The notes under the pieces: generated by a model
Database searches by the model: none
What the model saw: the letters and a program-made list of their open reading frames with translations, nothing else
What the model was told of the DNA's origin: nothing
Position numbers and translations under genes: made by a program
Part shown: piece by piece, positions 16,736-26,695 of the stretch
Position numbering within the stretch: the first letter of the stretch is position 1
Layout: every line of letters starts with the position of its first letter
Assembly: GCA_011523825.1 (NCBI GenBank)
Contig: WTFX01000026.1
Location: 1 to 64,000, forward strand
Direction of reading: 5' to 3'
DNA from: Microthrixaceae bacterium
GTDB taxonomy: Bacteria; Actinomycetota; Acidimicrobiia; Acidimicrobiales; Poriferisodalaceae
DNA length: 64,000 nt

Positions 16736-16985
16736 TGACACCGACAGCGGCACTGACAGAGACGGAACAGCATTCGGGGGCTATGCCGAGTCGATGGTCG
16801 AGCTCGAGGCAATCCTGGCCAGCCTGGAGAGCGACGACGTCGACATCGATGCGCTGGCCTCGCAAGTCGAACGCGCCTCGCAGCTCATCGTGCACTGCGA
16901 AGGGCGCCTGCGGGCAACCGAGCTATCGCTGCAGACCATCCTGGCCCAGCACGAACCGGACTCGCCGGGTAGCGATGGCTCCTGA
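16728..16985 (+). CDS. xseB: Exodeoxyribonuclease VII small subunit
   Basis: 85 residues from ATG 16728, with GGAAGG seven bases upstream, overlapping the end of xseA by 8 bases. The core YAESMVELEAILASLESDDVDIDALASQVERASQLIVHCEGRLRATE (about residues 20-65) is the family's paired helices; the first 15 residues are an acidic extension. Its only known job is to partner XseA in exonuclease VII. Confidence 0.93.
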   Translation: MADDTDSGTDRDGTAFGGYAESMVELEAILASLESDDVDIDALASQVERASQLIVHCEGRLRATELSLQTILAQHEPDSPGSDGS

Positions 16986-17013
16986 ACGGCCTCGCGCTGG
17001 GTCACGGGCATGT

Positions 17014-17053
17014 GTGGACCGAGGGAGTTGGTGGGCGCTCCCCCGGTCCACAT
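17014..17053 (+). terminator. Strong hairpin after xseB
   Basis: TGTGGACCG-A-GGGAG pairs with CTCCC-C-CGGTCCACA around a 10-base loop, 28 bases past the xseB stop. There is no T tract, so it may be a structured transcript end or a small RNA element rather than a classical terminator. Direct repeats GTCACGGGC flank it (about 17002 and 17060). Confidence 0.5.
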
Positions 17054-17157
17054 GCGCGTCACGGGCCGGTGGAAAGCCCGGAGCGCACGCTCACACCGTC
17101 GCGGAATCTGCCCACTGTGAGTGACCGCGGCGGCTCGTCGAAATCAACGAGGAACCT

Positions 17158-19239
17158 ATGAGTTCACCATCGCCCTGTCAAGATGCGCCGCGTCAACAAG
17201 GCACCACCCGAAGTCCCAGCAACTCCGGGGATTTTCCGCATGGAGCGTGGCCGTCACCACTGCATGCGGCCGACGTCGCCGCAGGTGTGCGACGGACTGA
17301 GCCGCGCATCGCCGGCGGTTGGGCCTATTGGGTGGAGGAACGGCCCCTTGACCATGGACGAGGCGCCGTGGTGCGGGTGCACCTCGACGACCCCGGTGCG
17401 GGGCCCGTCGACCTTCCCCATACGGCGGAAGCAGACATCCGCACCGCCGTCCATGAATACGGCGGCGGCGCCTGGCTGCCGTACGAAGCAGCCGATGGCA
17501 GCCACTTCGTGCTGGCCAGCTGCATGAGCGACCACCGGGTGCGGCTGTTCGACGCGACCGGGCAGGCCGCGCCGCGTGCGGTGACCCCGGAGCCGGCCAT
17601 CCCGCGGGGACTGCGGTACGCCGACCCAGCGCTGGTGCCGGCGCCGCAGCGCGGCTCCAGCGGAGCGGCTGCCGATGTCATCAGCGTGTGGGTGCGCGAG
17701 ACCCACGACGCCGCGGGGCCGGAGCCGCGCAACGAGCTGGTAGCGATCCGCCTGGACGGCACGGTCGGCGTGGTGGCCACCAGTGCCGACTTCTACTCCT
17801 CGCCACGGCCCGCGCCGGACGGGTCGAGGCTGGCATATCTCAGCTGGGATCACCCGAACATGCCGTGGGATCACACGCGCCTGCATCTGGTCGACTTGCG
17901 CGACGGCGATCCCGTGCCTGGCACCGACCGGGTTCTGTGCGACGGCCCCGCGCTGACTCAGCCGGCCTGGAGTCCCGACGGAAGCTTGCACATCGTCACC
18001 GATGTCAACGGCTGGTGGTCGATCCATCGCGTCGACATCGAGACGGGTGCCACCGAACCGGTGCTCGACGGCACAGCGGCCGGCGCAGAACGCCGCCGCG
18101 AGTTCGGCGTGCCGGCGTGGGTCTTCGCGCAAGCCACCTACGGCTGGGACGGCAACGGCACGTTGTGGTGCATGTGGATGTCAGGCGGGATCGGGCACCT
18201 GGGCACCATCCGCGACAGACGGCTGGCAGAGACCCCGAGCGGGTACACCGACTTCGGGCGCCTTGCAGTCACGGCCGGCCGATCGGTCGTGACGGTGGCT
18301 GCGAGCTGGACACGCCGGGCCGCCGTGGTGGAGATCGCATCCGACGGCACGCACCGTCAGCTCAGCGCCAACGAGCCTTCGTCCCTGGAGCCCGGCGACG
18401 TATCGGTCCCCGAGGCCGTCACCTTCGACAGCGACGATGGACGCCAAGCTCACGCGTTCTACTTCCCGCCCGTCAATTCGGCCGTGACCGCACAGCCTGC
18501 CGACCCGCCGCCGCTCCTGGTGCTCAGCCACGGCGGGCCCACTGGCTCGGCCCGCAGCTCGCTCGACTTGGGCATCCAGTACTGGACCACCCGCGGCATC
18601 GCCGTGGTGGACGTGAACTACGGCGGCAGCACCGGCTACGGCACGGCCTTCCGCAACCTGCTGCGAGGCCAGTGGGGTGTCGTCGACACGCAGGACTGCA
18701 TCGCCGCGGCGCTCCACCTGGCCGCCGAGGGCGCCGTGGACAGCCGGCGTCTCGTCATCAAGGGCGGCTCGGCAGGGGGCTACACCACGCTGTGCGCGCT
18801 GACCGGCAGCGACGTGTTCGCAGCAGGCATCTCTCGATATGGCGTGGCCGATCTGGAAGCGCTCGCTCGCGACACCCACAAGTTCGAAGCCCGCTATCTC
18901 GACGGGCTCATCGGCCCCTGGCCAGAGCAGGCCGACCTGTACCGGGAGCGGTCGCCCATCTGGCGAACCGACCAGCTGCGGACCCCGATGATCGTGCTGC
19001 AAGGCACCGAGGACCGGGTGGTGCCACAGAGCCAGTCAGAACAGGTGGTGGCCGCCTTGGCAGATGCGGGCGTGCCGCACGCCTACCTGCTGTTCGAGGG
19101 CGAGGGGCACGGCTTCCGGCGCGGGCCCAACATCGTGGCAGCGCTCGAAGCCGAGCTGTCGTTCCTCGGCCAGGTGCTGGGCTTCGAACCCGCAGGTGGC
19201 ATCGCCCGCGTCGAGGTGCGCGACGGCCGCCAGCAGTAG
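17158..19239 (+). CDS. S9-family serine peptidase (prolyl oligopeptidase-like)
   Basis: 693 residues, no signal peptide, so probably cytoplasmic. The N-terminal two-thirds look like a beta-propeller (repeats such as GSRLAYLSWDHPNMPWD and QPAWSPDGSLHIVTD, about residues 45-420). The C-terminal alpha/beta hydrolase domain carries the triad: Ser538 in GGSAGG, Asp619 in GTEDRVVP, His651 in GEGHGF. NYGGSTGYG (about 498) is also typical. The family cleaves short peptides, often dipeptides or after proline. A GAGGAA ribosome site precedes ATG 17158. SURF1 follows 18 bases later. Confidence 0.9.
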   Translation: MSSPSPCQDAPRQQGTTRSPSNSGDFPHGAWPSPLHAADVAAGVRRTEPRIAGGWAYWVEERPLDHGRGAVVRVHLDDPGAGPVDLPHTAEADIRTAVHEYGGGAWLPYEAADGSHFVLASCMSDHRVRLFDATGQAAPRAVTPEPAIPRGLRYADPALVPAPQRGSSGAAADVISVWVRETHDAAGPEPRNELVAIRLDGTVGVVATSADFYSSPRPAPDGSRLAYLSWDHPNMPWDHTRLHLVDLRDGDPVPGTDRVLCDGPALTQPAWSPDGSLHIVTDVNGWWSIHRVDIETGATEPVLDGTAAGAERRREFGVPAWVFAQATYGWDGNGTLWCMWMSGGIGHLGTIRDRRLAETPSGYTDFGRLAVTAGRSVVTVAASWTRRAAVVEIASDGTHRQLSANEPSSLEPGDVSVPEAVTFDSDDGRQAHAFYFPPVNSAVTAQPADPPPLLVLSHGGPTGSARSSLDLGIQYWTTRGIAVVDVNYGGSTGYGTAFRNLLRGQWGVVDTQDCIAAALHLAAEGAVDSRRLVIKGGSAGGYTTLCALTGSDVFAAGISRYGVADLEALARDTHKFEARYLDGLIGPWPEQADLYRERSPIWRTDQLRTPMIVLQGTEDRVVPQSQSEQVVAALADAGVPHAYLLFEGEGHGFRRGPNIVAALEAELSFLGQVLGFEPAGGIARVEVRDGRQQ

Positions 19240-19257
19240 CCCCAATAGGTTCATGCC

Positions 19258-20157
19258 GTGTACAGCTTCGCCCGGAAGCCGATCTGGCTGGCCGGCCACG
19301 CGCTCGCCGGTGGTCTGCTGGTGATCTTCGTGATCGCCGGCTTCTGGCAGCTCAGCCGCCACAACGAAGTGCGCGACCGCAACGGAGCAATTGTCGAACG
19401 GACGGAAATGCGTCCGCTCGACACCGACCGCTTCTTCGAAGCCGTGAGTGATGGCGGGCTCACCGATGAGCTGGAATACCGGATGGTCAGCCTTCCAATG
19501 GTGAGCCTTCACTACGACGAAATGGTCGTGATCCGCAACCGCAGCCTCGGCGGTCGGGCCGGGTGTCACCTCGCCGTGCCTGCAGAGGCAACTTCGGTGA
19601 GCGACGAAGCGTCGCACGGGGTGCTCGTGCTCGCGGGTTGGTTGCCGGAGGTGGGATGCGCGGCCATGCGCGGTGACGAGTCGGACTCCACTGACGCCGT
19701 CTTCCTTCGACTCGCCACGCCAACGCCGATCACTGGCCGGGTCCGCTTGAGCCAAGAACGCGGCCTGCTTGGGCCGACCGACCCGGCCGAAGGACGGCTT
19801 TCCACGTTCGCCCGCGTCGACGTGGAGCGCATCAACCGCCAAACGACACTGGATCTCGTTCCGGTCTATATCGAGCGCACCGACCAGCAGATCGCCGCCG
19901 ATGACGCAGCGGAGCGATTCGAAGACGTGACTGCGAAGACCCCGACGGGGGAAACCCTCACTTGGGGCGAGAACACGGCTGTGGACGCGACGATGCTCTC
20001 GCCCGTGCCGCTCCCGCCTCCAGCGCTCGACCTCGGGCCGCACTTGGGCTACACGTTTCAGTGGTTCAGCTTCGCCGCCGTCGCCATAGTCGGCTACACG
20101 CTCGTGCTGCGCCACCAAGCCCGCAAAGGCGAATCCGAACAGATCGCCGACGACTAG
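19258..20157 (+). CDS. SURF1-family cytochrome oxidase assembly protein
   Basis: 299 residues from GTG 19258. It has the SURF1 layout: an N-terminal membrane segment (about residues 10-30, LAGHALAGGLLVIFVIAGFWQLSRH), an outside domain with the GFWQLxR signature just after the first helix, and a C-terminal membrane helix (about 262-285, HLGYTFQWFSFAAVAIVGYTLVL) followed by a basic tail. SURF1 proteins help insert haem into cytochrome c oxidase. The stop overlaps that of the convergent aminotransferase gene in the sequence CTAG. Confidence 0.88.
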   Translation: MYSFARKPIWLAGHALAGGLLVIFVIAGFWQLSRHNEVRDRNGAIVERTEMRPLDTDRFFEAVSDGGLTDELEYRMVSLPMVSLHYDEMVVIRNRSLGGRAGCHLAVPAEATSVSDEASHGVLVLAGWLPEVGCAAMRGDESDSTDAVFLRLATPTPITGRVRLSQERGLLGPTDPAEGRLSTFARVDVERINRQTTLDLVPVYIERTDQQIAADDAAERFEDVTAKTPTGETLTWGENTAVDATMLSPVPLPPPALDLGPHLGYTFQWFSFAAVAIVGYTLVLRHQARKGESEQIADD

Positions 20158-21308
20158 CGGCCGATGGCCTTGGCCATGCGAGCGGTGGCCTCATCGAGCA
20201 TGGCCGGCGAGGTGGCAAAGTTGAGCCGCACGTGACCTGCGCCTTCGGGCCCGAAGTCCAACCCAGAGTTCAGGTACACGCGACCGCGCCCCAAGAACAC
20301 CGAGGCAGGATCGTCGCCGAGGTCCAGCTCCCGGCAATCCATCCACGCCAGGTAGGTGGCGTCGGGCGGCCGGTACTGCACCTCGGGCAGCCGCTCCGAC
20401 AGCAGCTCCGCCAGCAGGTGCCGGTTGCTGTCCAAGCCGGCCACCAGCTCGTCCAGCCAGTCCAGCGCCTCGGTCCAGCCGGCAATGGTGGCAACCTGCC
20501 CGAGGATCCCGATGCCGCCGATCAACCGCTTGGGGATCTTCTTGACAATCGGGCCGTAGCGCGACGACGCAGAGTGCAGGAAGGCCATGCGGAGGCCCGC
20601 CATGTTGAACGACTTCGTGGCAGCAGTGACGGTGACGGTCCGCTCCGAGGCCAGCTCGCTGACCGACGCCACCGGGATGTGCCGCCGGGGCGCATACACC
20701 AAGTCGCAGTGAATCTCATCGGAGATCACCACCAAGTCCTGGCGCTCGGCAATGTCGATCACTGCGGCAATGCCGTCGGCGTCGAGCACCATGCCGCACG
20801 GGTTGTGCGGCTGGCACAGGATCACCGCGGTCACATCGGGCGCCGAAGCCACCGATTCGAAATGGTCGAGGTCGAGCCGCCAGCCGTCGTCGTGGCGGAT
20901 GAGCGGGTTGGGCACCACCCGGCGCCCATGCCCCTCCACGCTGGAGAAGAACGGCGGGTAGGCGGGGGTCTGGAAGATGACGCCGTCGCCGGGCTCGGTG
21001 CAGTAGGTGATCGCCAGCTCCAAGCCCTGGATCACGTCGTGCACCCGCACGACGTCGAGCGGGTCGACCTGCCAGCCGAACGCCTCGCCCATGCGCTTGG
21101 CGAAGACGCGCAGCACGGGGATCGGCTGGTCATAGAAGTCGTAGCCCAGGCCGCCCGAGTCGATGCGCTCGCGTACGGCGTCGAGTACGACTGCGGGCAG
21201 CTCCACGTCCATGTCGGCGACCCATGCCGCCAGCACGTCCGGGCCTTCGCGTCCCCACTTGATGCCCGGGCGGTTCCGAACCCGTTCCGCGTCCAGTTCG
21301 AATATCAC
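20154..21308 (-). CDS. MalY/PatB-type PLP-dependent C-S lyase (aminotransferase class I/II)
   Basis: 384 residues. Fold-type-I PLP enzyme of the cystathionine beta-lyase/MalY group: KWGREGPDVLAAWVADMDVELPAVVLDAVRERID at the N-terminus, LCQPHNPCGMVL (about 167-178), ISDEIHCDLVY (about 196-206) and the PLP lysine in TAATKSFNMAGLR (about residue 232). Members split cystathionine or cysteine conjugates to a thiol, ammonia and pyruvate; the true substrate is unknown. It converges on the SURF1 gene with a 4-base overlap. Confidence 0.88.
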   Translation of the reverse strand: MIFELDAERVRNRPGIKWGREGPDVLAAWVADMDVELPAVVLDAVRERIDSGGLGYDFYDQPIPVLRVFAKRMGEAFGWQVDPLDVVRVHDVIQGLELAITYCTEPGDGVIFQTPAYPPFFSSVEGHGRRVVPNPLIRHDDGWRLDLDHFESVASAPDVTAVILCQPHNPCGMVLDADGIAAVIDIAERQDLVVISDEIHCDLVYAPRRHIPVASVSELASERTVTVTAATKSFNMAGLRMAFLHSASSRYGPIVKKIPKRLIGGIGILGQVATIAGWTEALDWLDELVAGLDSNRHLLAELLSERLPEVQYRPPDATYLAWMDCRELDLGDDPASVFLGRGRVYLNSGLDFGPEGAGHVRLNFATSPAMLDEATARMAKAIGR

Positions 21309-21340
21309 GGCGTGACCCTACGCGCCCAGCCGTTGAGTTC

Positions 21341-22081
21341 TCAGTACAGGCCGATCATGCGGCCCGCGAGGCCGAGGACTGCGACGGCCAGGACAGGGCG
21401 GATCAGCCGCTCGCCGCCGCGCACTGCCCAGCATGCACCCAGCCAGCCGCCGACAGCGAAGCCCGCGGCCACGATGACCGCGAATCCCCAGTGCACCTGG
21501 TCGTTCAGGATGAACACCGGCACCGCCACGACGGTCAGCACGGCGATCACCACCACCTTGACTGCGTTGGCGTTCACCAAGTCCAGCCCGGCATGTGAGA
21601 GCGCCAGCACCAGCAAGAGCCCCACACCTGCTTGAAATGCCCCGCCGTAGGCGCCGATCAGGAAGAACACCGCCACGGTCAGCGCCCGCGGCCAGACGAT
21701 CTCATCGCCGCGGGCCTTCGGCGGCCACAGGCTCAGGATCAGCAACGGCACCATCAAGATGCCGAAGACCCGCTCGAAGGCCGTGTCGCTGAGCAGGCTG
21801 GAGACGGCATAGGCGCCGATCACCGAGCCGATCAACGCCGGCAGCAGCACAGGCACCGAGCGCCGCAGGCCCGACACGCCCTCCGATCGGTAGCCGGCAA
21901 CCGATGCCAGGTTCTGCGTCACAACGCCGATGCGGTTGGTGCCATTGGCCACCAGCCCGCCCACGTCGCCCACCACCGTGAGCAAGCTGACCGTCAGCAG
22001 CGAACCGCCGCCGGCCATGGCATTCACCACGCCCGCAACCACGCCCGCGGCCGCGACGAGCGCAATCTGTGCGATGTCCAT
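21341..22081 (-). CDS. TauE/SafE-family sulfite/organosulfonate exporter-like permease
   Basis: 246 residues, almost entirely hydrophobic, with about 7-8 membrane segments. The N-terminal AGVVAGVVNAMAGGGSLLTVSLL and the internal repeat half FFLIGAYGGAFQAGVGLLLVLAL are the TauE/SafE duplicated motifs. Members move sulfite, sulfoacetate or other anions; the substrate is unknown here. The start at 22081 lies 10 bases after the aroC stop, so it is probably in one operon with aroC. The frame is open upstream inside aroC but that part is not membrane-like. Confidence 0.85.
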   Translation of the reverse strand: MDIAQIALVAAAGVVAGVVNAMAGGGSLLTVSLLTVVGDVGGLVANGTNRIGVVTQNLASVAGYRSEGVSGLRRSVPVLLPALIGSVIGAYAVSSLLSDTAFERVFGILMVPLLILSLWPPKARGDEIVWPRALTVAVFFLIGAYGGAFQAGVGLLLVLALSHAGLDLVNANAVKVVVIAVLTVVAVPVFILNDQVHWGFAVIVAAGFAVGGWLGACWAVRGGERLIRPVLAVAVLGLAGRMIGLY

Positions 22082-22091
22082 CGGCTGCCCG

Positions 22092-23207
22092 TCAGCCGGA
22101 TGGCTGCGGCGGCGACGGAGTGTCTGCGAGTTGGGTTGTCTGCTGGCGCAGGAGATGGTCGGCCAGCACGAGGCAGACCATCGCCTCCACCATCGGCACC
22201 GCCCGGGGCAGCACGCACGGGTCGTGACGGCCGCGGGCGGCGAGCACCGTGGCCTCGCCGGAACTGGTGACTGTCTTCTGCTCGCTCGCAATCGTGGCGG
22301 TGGGCTTGAAGGCCACACGCAGCACGATGTCGGCGCCGTTGCTGATGCCGCCCTGGATGCCGCCGCTGCGGTTGGTGACCGTGACGGGTCGGCCGTCGGG
22401 ACCGGGTGCGAACTCGTCGTTGTGCGTGCGACCGGTCATCAGCGTTCCGGCGAAGCCGCTGCCGATCTCCATGCCCTTGGCTGCCGGCAGTGACATAACC
22501 GCGCCGGCCAGCTCGGCGTCCAGCTTGTCGAAGACCGGTTCGCCCAAGCCCGGCGGCACGCCACGCGCCACACAGGCCACCACTCCGCCCAGCGAGTTTC
22601 CGTCGTGGCGGGCAGCGTCGATGGCCTCTGTGATGCGAGCGGCGGCAGCAGTATCCGGGCAACGGGTCGGATCGGCCTCCACGTCGTCGCGGGTCACCTC
22701 CGCGGGATCGACATCGGCGGTGATATCGCTGACCGAGCTGACCCAGCCCAATACCTCCACACCTGCCAGTGCCAGGATCTTGCGAGCCACCGCCCCCGCC
22801 GCGACCCGGCCGACGGTCTCACGAGCCGATGCCCGGCCGCCTCCCTGCCAGTTCCGGATGCCGTACTTGGCATCGGTGGTGTAGTCGGCATGGCTCGGCC
22901 GGTAGGTGGTGGCCATTTCGGAATACGCGCCCGGCCGGGCATCGGTGTTGGCCACGGTCATGCCGATGGGCGTGCCGAGCGTGAGACCCTCGAAGACGCC
23001 CGAGTGGATCGTGACCCGGTCGGCCTCCTGGCGCTGGGTGACGATGCGGCTCTGGCCGGGCCGGCGGCGGTCCAGGTCGACCTGCACATCTGCTTCGCTC
23101 AGCTCGATGCGCGCCGGGCAACCGTCGACGATCACGCCGAGCGCGCCGCCGTGCGATTCGCCGAACGTCGTGACCGCGAAGCGTTCCCCGAAGGTGCTGC
23201 CGCCCAT
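22092..23207 (-). CDS. aroC: Chorismate synthase
   Basis: 371 residues, full length. Signatures: [18 protein letters not shown] (residues about 15-32), RRRPGQS, the long [22 protein letters not shown] (about 122-143) and [16 protein letters not shown]-type motif ([16 protein letters not shown], about 278-293). It removes phosphate from EPSP to make chorismate with reduced FMN, the last common step for aromatic amino acids. pheA, a user of chorismate-derived prephenate, is in this window at 42817. Confidence 0.96.
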   Translation of the reverse strand: MGGSTFGERFAVTTFGESHGGALGVIVDGCPARIELSEADVQVDLDRRRPGQSRIVTQRQEADRVTIHSGVFEGLTLGTPIGMTVANTDARPGAYSEMATTYRPSHADYTTDAKYGIRNWQGGGRASARETVGRVAAGAVARKILALAGVEVLGWVSSVSDITADVDPAEVTRDDVEADPTRCPDTAAAARITEAIDAARHDGNSLGGVVACVARGVPPGLGEPVFDKLDAELAGAVMSLPAAKGMEIGSGFAGTLMTGRTHNDEFAPGPDGRPVTVTNRSGGIQGGISNGADIVLRVAFKPTATIASEQKTVTSSGEATVLAARGRHDPCVLPRAVPMVEAMVCLVLADHLLRQQTTQLADTPSPPQPSG

Positions 23208-23290
23208 GTCAGAACCCTACGACGGCGACTGCCCGCCAACGGCGGCATTTTGCGAGTTCTGCGGGCGGTCGACCGCGCCGGCCGCTGCAC

Positions 23291-24217
23291 TCAGTCCCGA
23301 TTGTCAGGCGCCGTGGGGTCGGGGGGCGTCTCGCCGGGAGGCGACTCGCGCTGCTCGGCCAGGAACTTCTGGAATTCCAGCGCTATGTCGTCGCCGCTCG
23401 GCAGGTTCTCCTCGTCAGTGCGGTCTGCTTCGGCTTCGAGCTGGCGGATATAGGCCACGATCTCGGGATCCCGCGCCACCGCCTCATCGACCCGCTGCTC
23501 CCACGTCTGCACATTGCGGTCCAGTTCGCGGTAGCCGGTCCGCACGCCGGTGACAGTCTCGAAGTGGGCCAGCAGCGCCCGCGTGCCCTTGGGATTCGGC
23601 GGGCCCGCGACGTAGTGGGGCACCCCCACGCGCAGCGACACCACAGGGAATGCAGCCCGATCCAGCACGTCGTGCAGCGTCCCGATGATGCCGGTGGGGC
23701 CCTGGTAGGTGGGGCTGTCGAGGCCGAGACGAGCGGCCAGCTCCCCGTTGGCGGCGCTGCCCTTCACCGAGGCGGCCCGCGAGTGGGCCACGCCCGCCAC
23801 CATGGCCCCGAGCGTCACCACCATCTGGCAGCCGAGTCCACGGGCGATCTCCGCCACTCCCTCGCAGAACGTGCGCCAGCGCATCCGCGGCTCGATGCCC
23901 GACAGCAGCACGAGGTCGTGCGGCGGGGCAGCCGGCACGACATGGCACTCGATCTCGGGCCACCGGATACGGCGTTCCCCTTCATCGGTGATCTCGATGT
24001 GCGGTCGACTCTCCTGGAAGTCGAAGAACTCCTCGGGGTCGATATGGCAGACCCGCCGTGCCTCGCTTCGCTCGCGGATCCACGTCAGGGCACCGGTGGC
24101 ACATTCGCCGGCGTCGAACCAGCCCTCGAACGCCACCAGCAGGAGCGGGTTGTGCAGGTTCGGCGCGCCGTCCCACACGACGATCGGTTGCTCTGGAGGA
24201 TCGTCTGGTGGGTTCAC
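23291..24217 (-). CDS. PAC2-family protein
   Basis: 308 residues. The PAC2 fold is recognisable from LLLVAFEGWFDAGECATGALTWI (about 25-47), CQMVVTLGAMVAGVAHSRA (about 132-150) and PTYQGPTGIIGTLHDVL (about 168-184). The C-terminal 70 residues are acidic and helical (VDEAVARDPEIVAYIRQLEAEADRTDEEN). The family is named for a eukaryotic proteasome assembly chaperone and is widespread in actinobacteria, where its job is not settled. It lies about 80 bases upstream of aroC on the same strand. Confidence 0.88.
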   Translation of the reverse strand: MNPPDDPPEQPIVVWDGAPNLHNPLLLVAFEGWFDAGECATGALTWIRERSEARRVCHIDPEEFFDFQESRPHIEITDEGERRIRWPEIECHVVPAAPPHDLVLLSGIEPRMRWRTFCEGVAEIARGLGCQMVVTLGAMVAGVAHSRAASVKGSAANGELAARLGLDSPTYQGPTGIIGTLHDVLDRAAFPVVSLRVGVPHYVAGPPNPKGTRALLAHFETVTGVRTGYRELDRNVQTWEQRVDEAVARDPEIVAYIRQLEAEADRTDEENLPSGDDIALEFQKFLAEQRESPPGETPPDPTAPDNRD

Positions 24218-24265
24218 GGCATCACTATGGCCGATGCGTGCGCTGATCGCGCCCGGATTTGTGGC

Positions 24266-26548
24266 TCAGCGGGCCCAGGTGAGCAGCGAGGCACGCTCCA
24301 GCGAGTCCAGCCAGACCGATTCGAGCGCCTTGTGCGATGCGAGGTAGAGCCGGTCGCCGACCACGGCGCTGGCTGTCACTTGCGCCTGCCAGTCGGTGTC
24401 GAACCAGCAGTAGCGCTCCCACGGGCCCGGCTCTTCGCTGCCATCGGGCCGGACGACGATCTCGCGCGACTCGCGGCACCTGCGTAGCGGCGGGTCGGCA
24501 TGGCTGATGCGTGCGCGCTCGGTGAGCTCCGCGCCTGCCGTGCCCAACGCCACGGCGCCGAGGAACGGGGGCTCGCTGCCGCTGTCGTCGAACGGGTACT
24601 GGTTCAGCGGCAGCACGGCCAGATCGCTCGGCTGCCAGTGCAGGAAGGCGAGCGCGTTGAACTCCACCTGGCTGTGGCCGCCCGGGGCAGTCCACTGGGC
24701 GATGCGCTCTGGCCGGTCCAGGTCGGCGATGTCGAACAGCGACACCTGGGTGCCCACGGTGAAGCCCTCCTCGGTGGCCTCCTGGCCCACGCCGAGCAGC
24801 AGGTTGTCGCCGAGCGGATGGAGGTAGGCCGAGTAGCCGGTGATCTTCAGCTCGCCGCGCACCGCAGGCGCGGCCGGCTCGGACAGATCCAGCAGGTACA
24901 GCGGATCGACCTGGCGGAACGTCACCACGGCGGCGATGTCGCCCAGGTATCGCACAGCGAAGATGCGCTCGCCGATACCGAGCCCGCCGACCTGGCCGAC
25001 TTCGGACGGGCCGGCGGCGCCGACGGCGAACACCGTCACGAAGCTCTCGGACTCGGGACCGCTCTCGGTGCGCCACGGCTGCCACGCCGGGGCGGTCGTG
25101 GTGGCGATCCGCAGGTGACCCTCGTGCTCGGACATCGAGTACTGATTCAGCACGGTGCCGATCACCGACGCGGACCCGACGTAGGTGCTGGTGGCGCGCC
25201 CGGTGATGTCAAACATGTGGATCTCGGTCTCGACGGGCGCGCTGTCGCCGGGCCCTGCCGGCTCGATGCGCCAGTCGTGCCAGCGCGTCGTGGTCACGTA
25301 GAGATGGTCAAGCGAGGCGTAGACCGTGCTGCCGCCGGACATGATCGAGCTCGTATCCATCGGCCCGTCGAGGCCGTCTGACGAGATGTCGATGGTGGTG
25401 ACGCTGAGCGTGCCAGGGCCGGCGTAGTGCGGCGGGACCCAGACGCGGTCGCAGTCGACGAGGCGCCCGCCTGCGGTGGCAGTGCCGGAGGCATTGCTGA
25501 GCGCGAAACGAGGCAGCCAGTCATCAACGGTCGTGCTCGCGATGAGGTCCCGATTTGCCCCCGTCGCCCGTTCCTGTGCGGCAAGGTCGGCGGTTTCGGG
25601 CACAGCCCAGGGAATCGCTCGCGGGCGTGAGCGAGTGACCAGCCGCACGACGCCGTCGGTCAGGCGGGCGCCGATGTAATCGCCTTCGATGTCCAGCCGC
25701 CTGGTGACCCGCGGAGTTGCGCCGCTCAGATCGATCTCGACGATCCCGGTCGTCGGCCCCCACGACGACATCGGCTCGATCTCCGAAGCGGTGTCGCCCG
25801 GTTCGGCGAACGGAACGATGACGTCCCACTGCGAGGCGAACACGAGCACGCGGTCGCCGTGCAGCAGCAGATTCGAGATCCAGTGGTCGCCGATCTCGAC
25901 CGTGGCGACCAGCACCGGCGCCGGGCCGGTCACGTCGACTACGTGCACCCGGTTCTCACTTGCCACCACCATGCGCCGACCGTCGGTCTTGAGCACATGG
26001 GGCTCGTCGATGCCTGCCTCCTGCACATTGGAGGTGCTGTAGTCGACCCCGGGTTGCAGCGACCCGCTCTCGGCGGCCGCCGCATCGTCGTTCGCTATCT
26101 CGGCTTCCAGCACCTCGCCAGCGATGCCGAAGCCGTCACCGAGGCCCCACGGGCCGACAGCTTGAGCCGCATACTCCTGGACATAGTCGAGCACGGCATC
26201 GCACTCGTCGAACTGGCGCAGCATCGCTGCGGCCACAGCGGTGTCGGTCTCATCGGTGCCGGGCTCATCGCCGCTTGGTGTCTCTTCAGAGGGGTCGTCG
26301 ACGGCTGGCTCATCGGGGGCAGAAGCCGGGTCGTCGTCGGTCCCGGCTTCGGCCGCGTCAGGCACGTCGGGGTCAGCGGGCTCGGCATCGTCCGTGCTGG
26401 TAGTCGCCGCGGGTTCGGTGGTGTCCGGTGCCGGTTCGTCGACGGCGCCGTCATCGGGGTCACTGGCGCAGGCGGCAGCCAACAGAGTCGCGGCAGCCAG
26501 CACTGCGAGCGACCACCCGGTCCTGGTGCGCTTGGGTGAGTTCGTCAT
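24266..26548 (-). CDS. Beta-propeller lipoprotein (COG4880-like)
   Basis: 760 residues from ATG 26548. The longer frame starts before the lipoprotein signal, which is clear here: RTGWSLAVLAAATLLAAAC (lipobox Cys near 28). A long Asp/Glu/Pro/Thr linker follows (about 30-100). The mature domain from about residue 130 carries the family's repeats, such as NVQEAGIDEPHVLKTDGRRMVVASENRVHVVDV, DRVLVFASQW, VSLFDIADLDRPERIAQW and VGDRLYLASHKALE, typical of secreted proteins with a C-terminal beta-propeller. Probably a surface protein of unknown function. The end lies 48 bases past the PAC2 gene start, same strand. Confidence 0.88.
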   Translation of the reverse strand: MTNSPKRTRTGWSLAVLAAATLLAAACASDPDDGAVDEPAPDTTEPAATTSTDDAEPADPDVPDAAEAGTDDDPASAPDEPAVDDPSEETPSGDEPGTDETDTAVAAAMLRQFDECDAVLDYVQEYAAQAVGPWGLGDGFGIAGEVLEAEIANDDAAAAESGSLQPGVDYSTSNVQEAGIDEPHVLKTDGRRMVVASENRVHVVDVTGPAPVLVATVEIGDHWISNLLLHGDRVLVFASQWDVIVPFAEPGDTASEIEPMSSWGPTTGIVEIDLSGATPRVTRRLDIEGDYIGARLTDGVVRLVTRSRPRAIPWAVPETADLAAQERATGANRDLIASTTVDDWLPRFALSNASGTATAGGRLVDCDRVWVPPHYAGPGTLSVTTIDISSDGLDGPMDTSSIMSGGSTVYASLDHLYVTTTRWHDWRIEPAGPGDSAPVETEIHMFDITGRATSTYVGSASVIGTVLNQYSMSEHEGHLRIATTTAPAWQPWRTESGPESESFVTVFAVGAAGPSEVGQVGGLGIGERIFAVRYLGDIAAVVTFRQVDPLYLLDLSEPAAPAVRGELKITGYSAYLHPLGDNLLLGVGQEATEEGFTVGTQVSLFDIADLDRPERIAQWTAPGGHSQVEFNALAFLHWQPSDLAVLPLNQYPFDDSGSEPPFLGAVALGTAGAELTERARISHADPPLRRCRESREIVVRPDGSEEPGPWERYCWFDTDWQAQVTASAVVGDRLYLASHKALESVWLDSLERASLLTWAR

Positions 26549-26695
26549 CAACTCACACGACGCCTCGCGCCCTTTGGGGGTTCCGCGCCCGACGTTACGT
26601 TGCGATGACAAGCCGCCCCGATACTGGATATCGAGCTCAGATCGAAAATCAATCTGATGCAATGAAAGTGTTGCCGTATGGTCGGCACGGGACGG

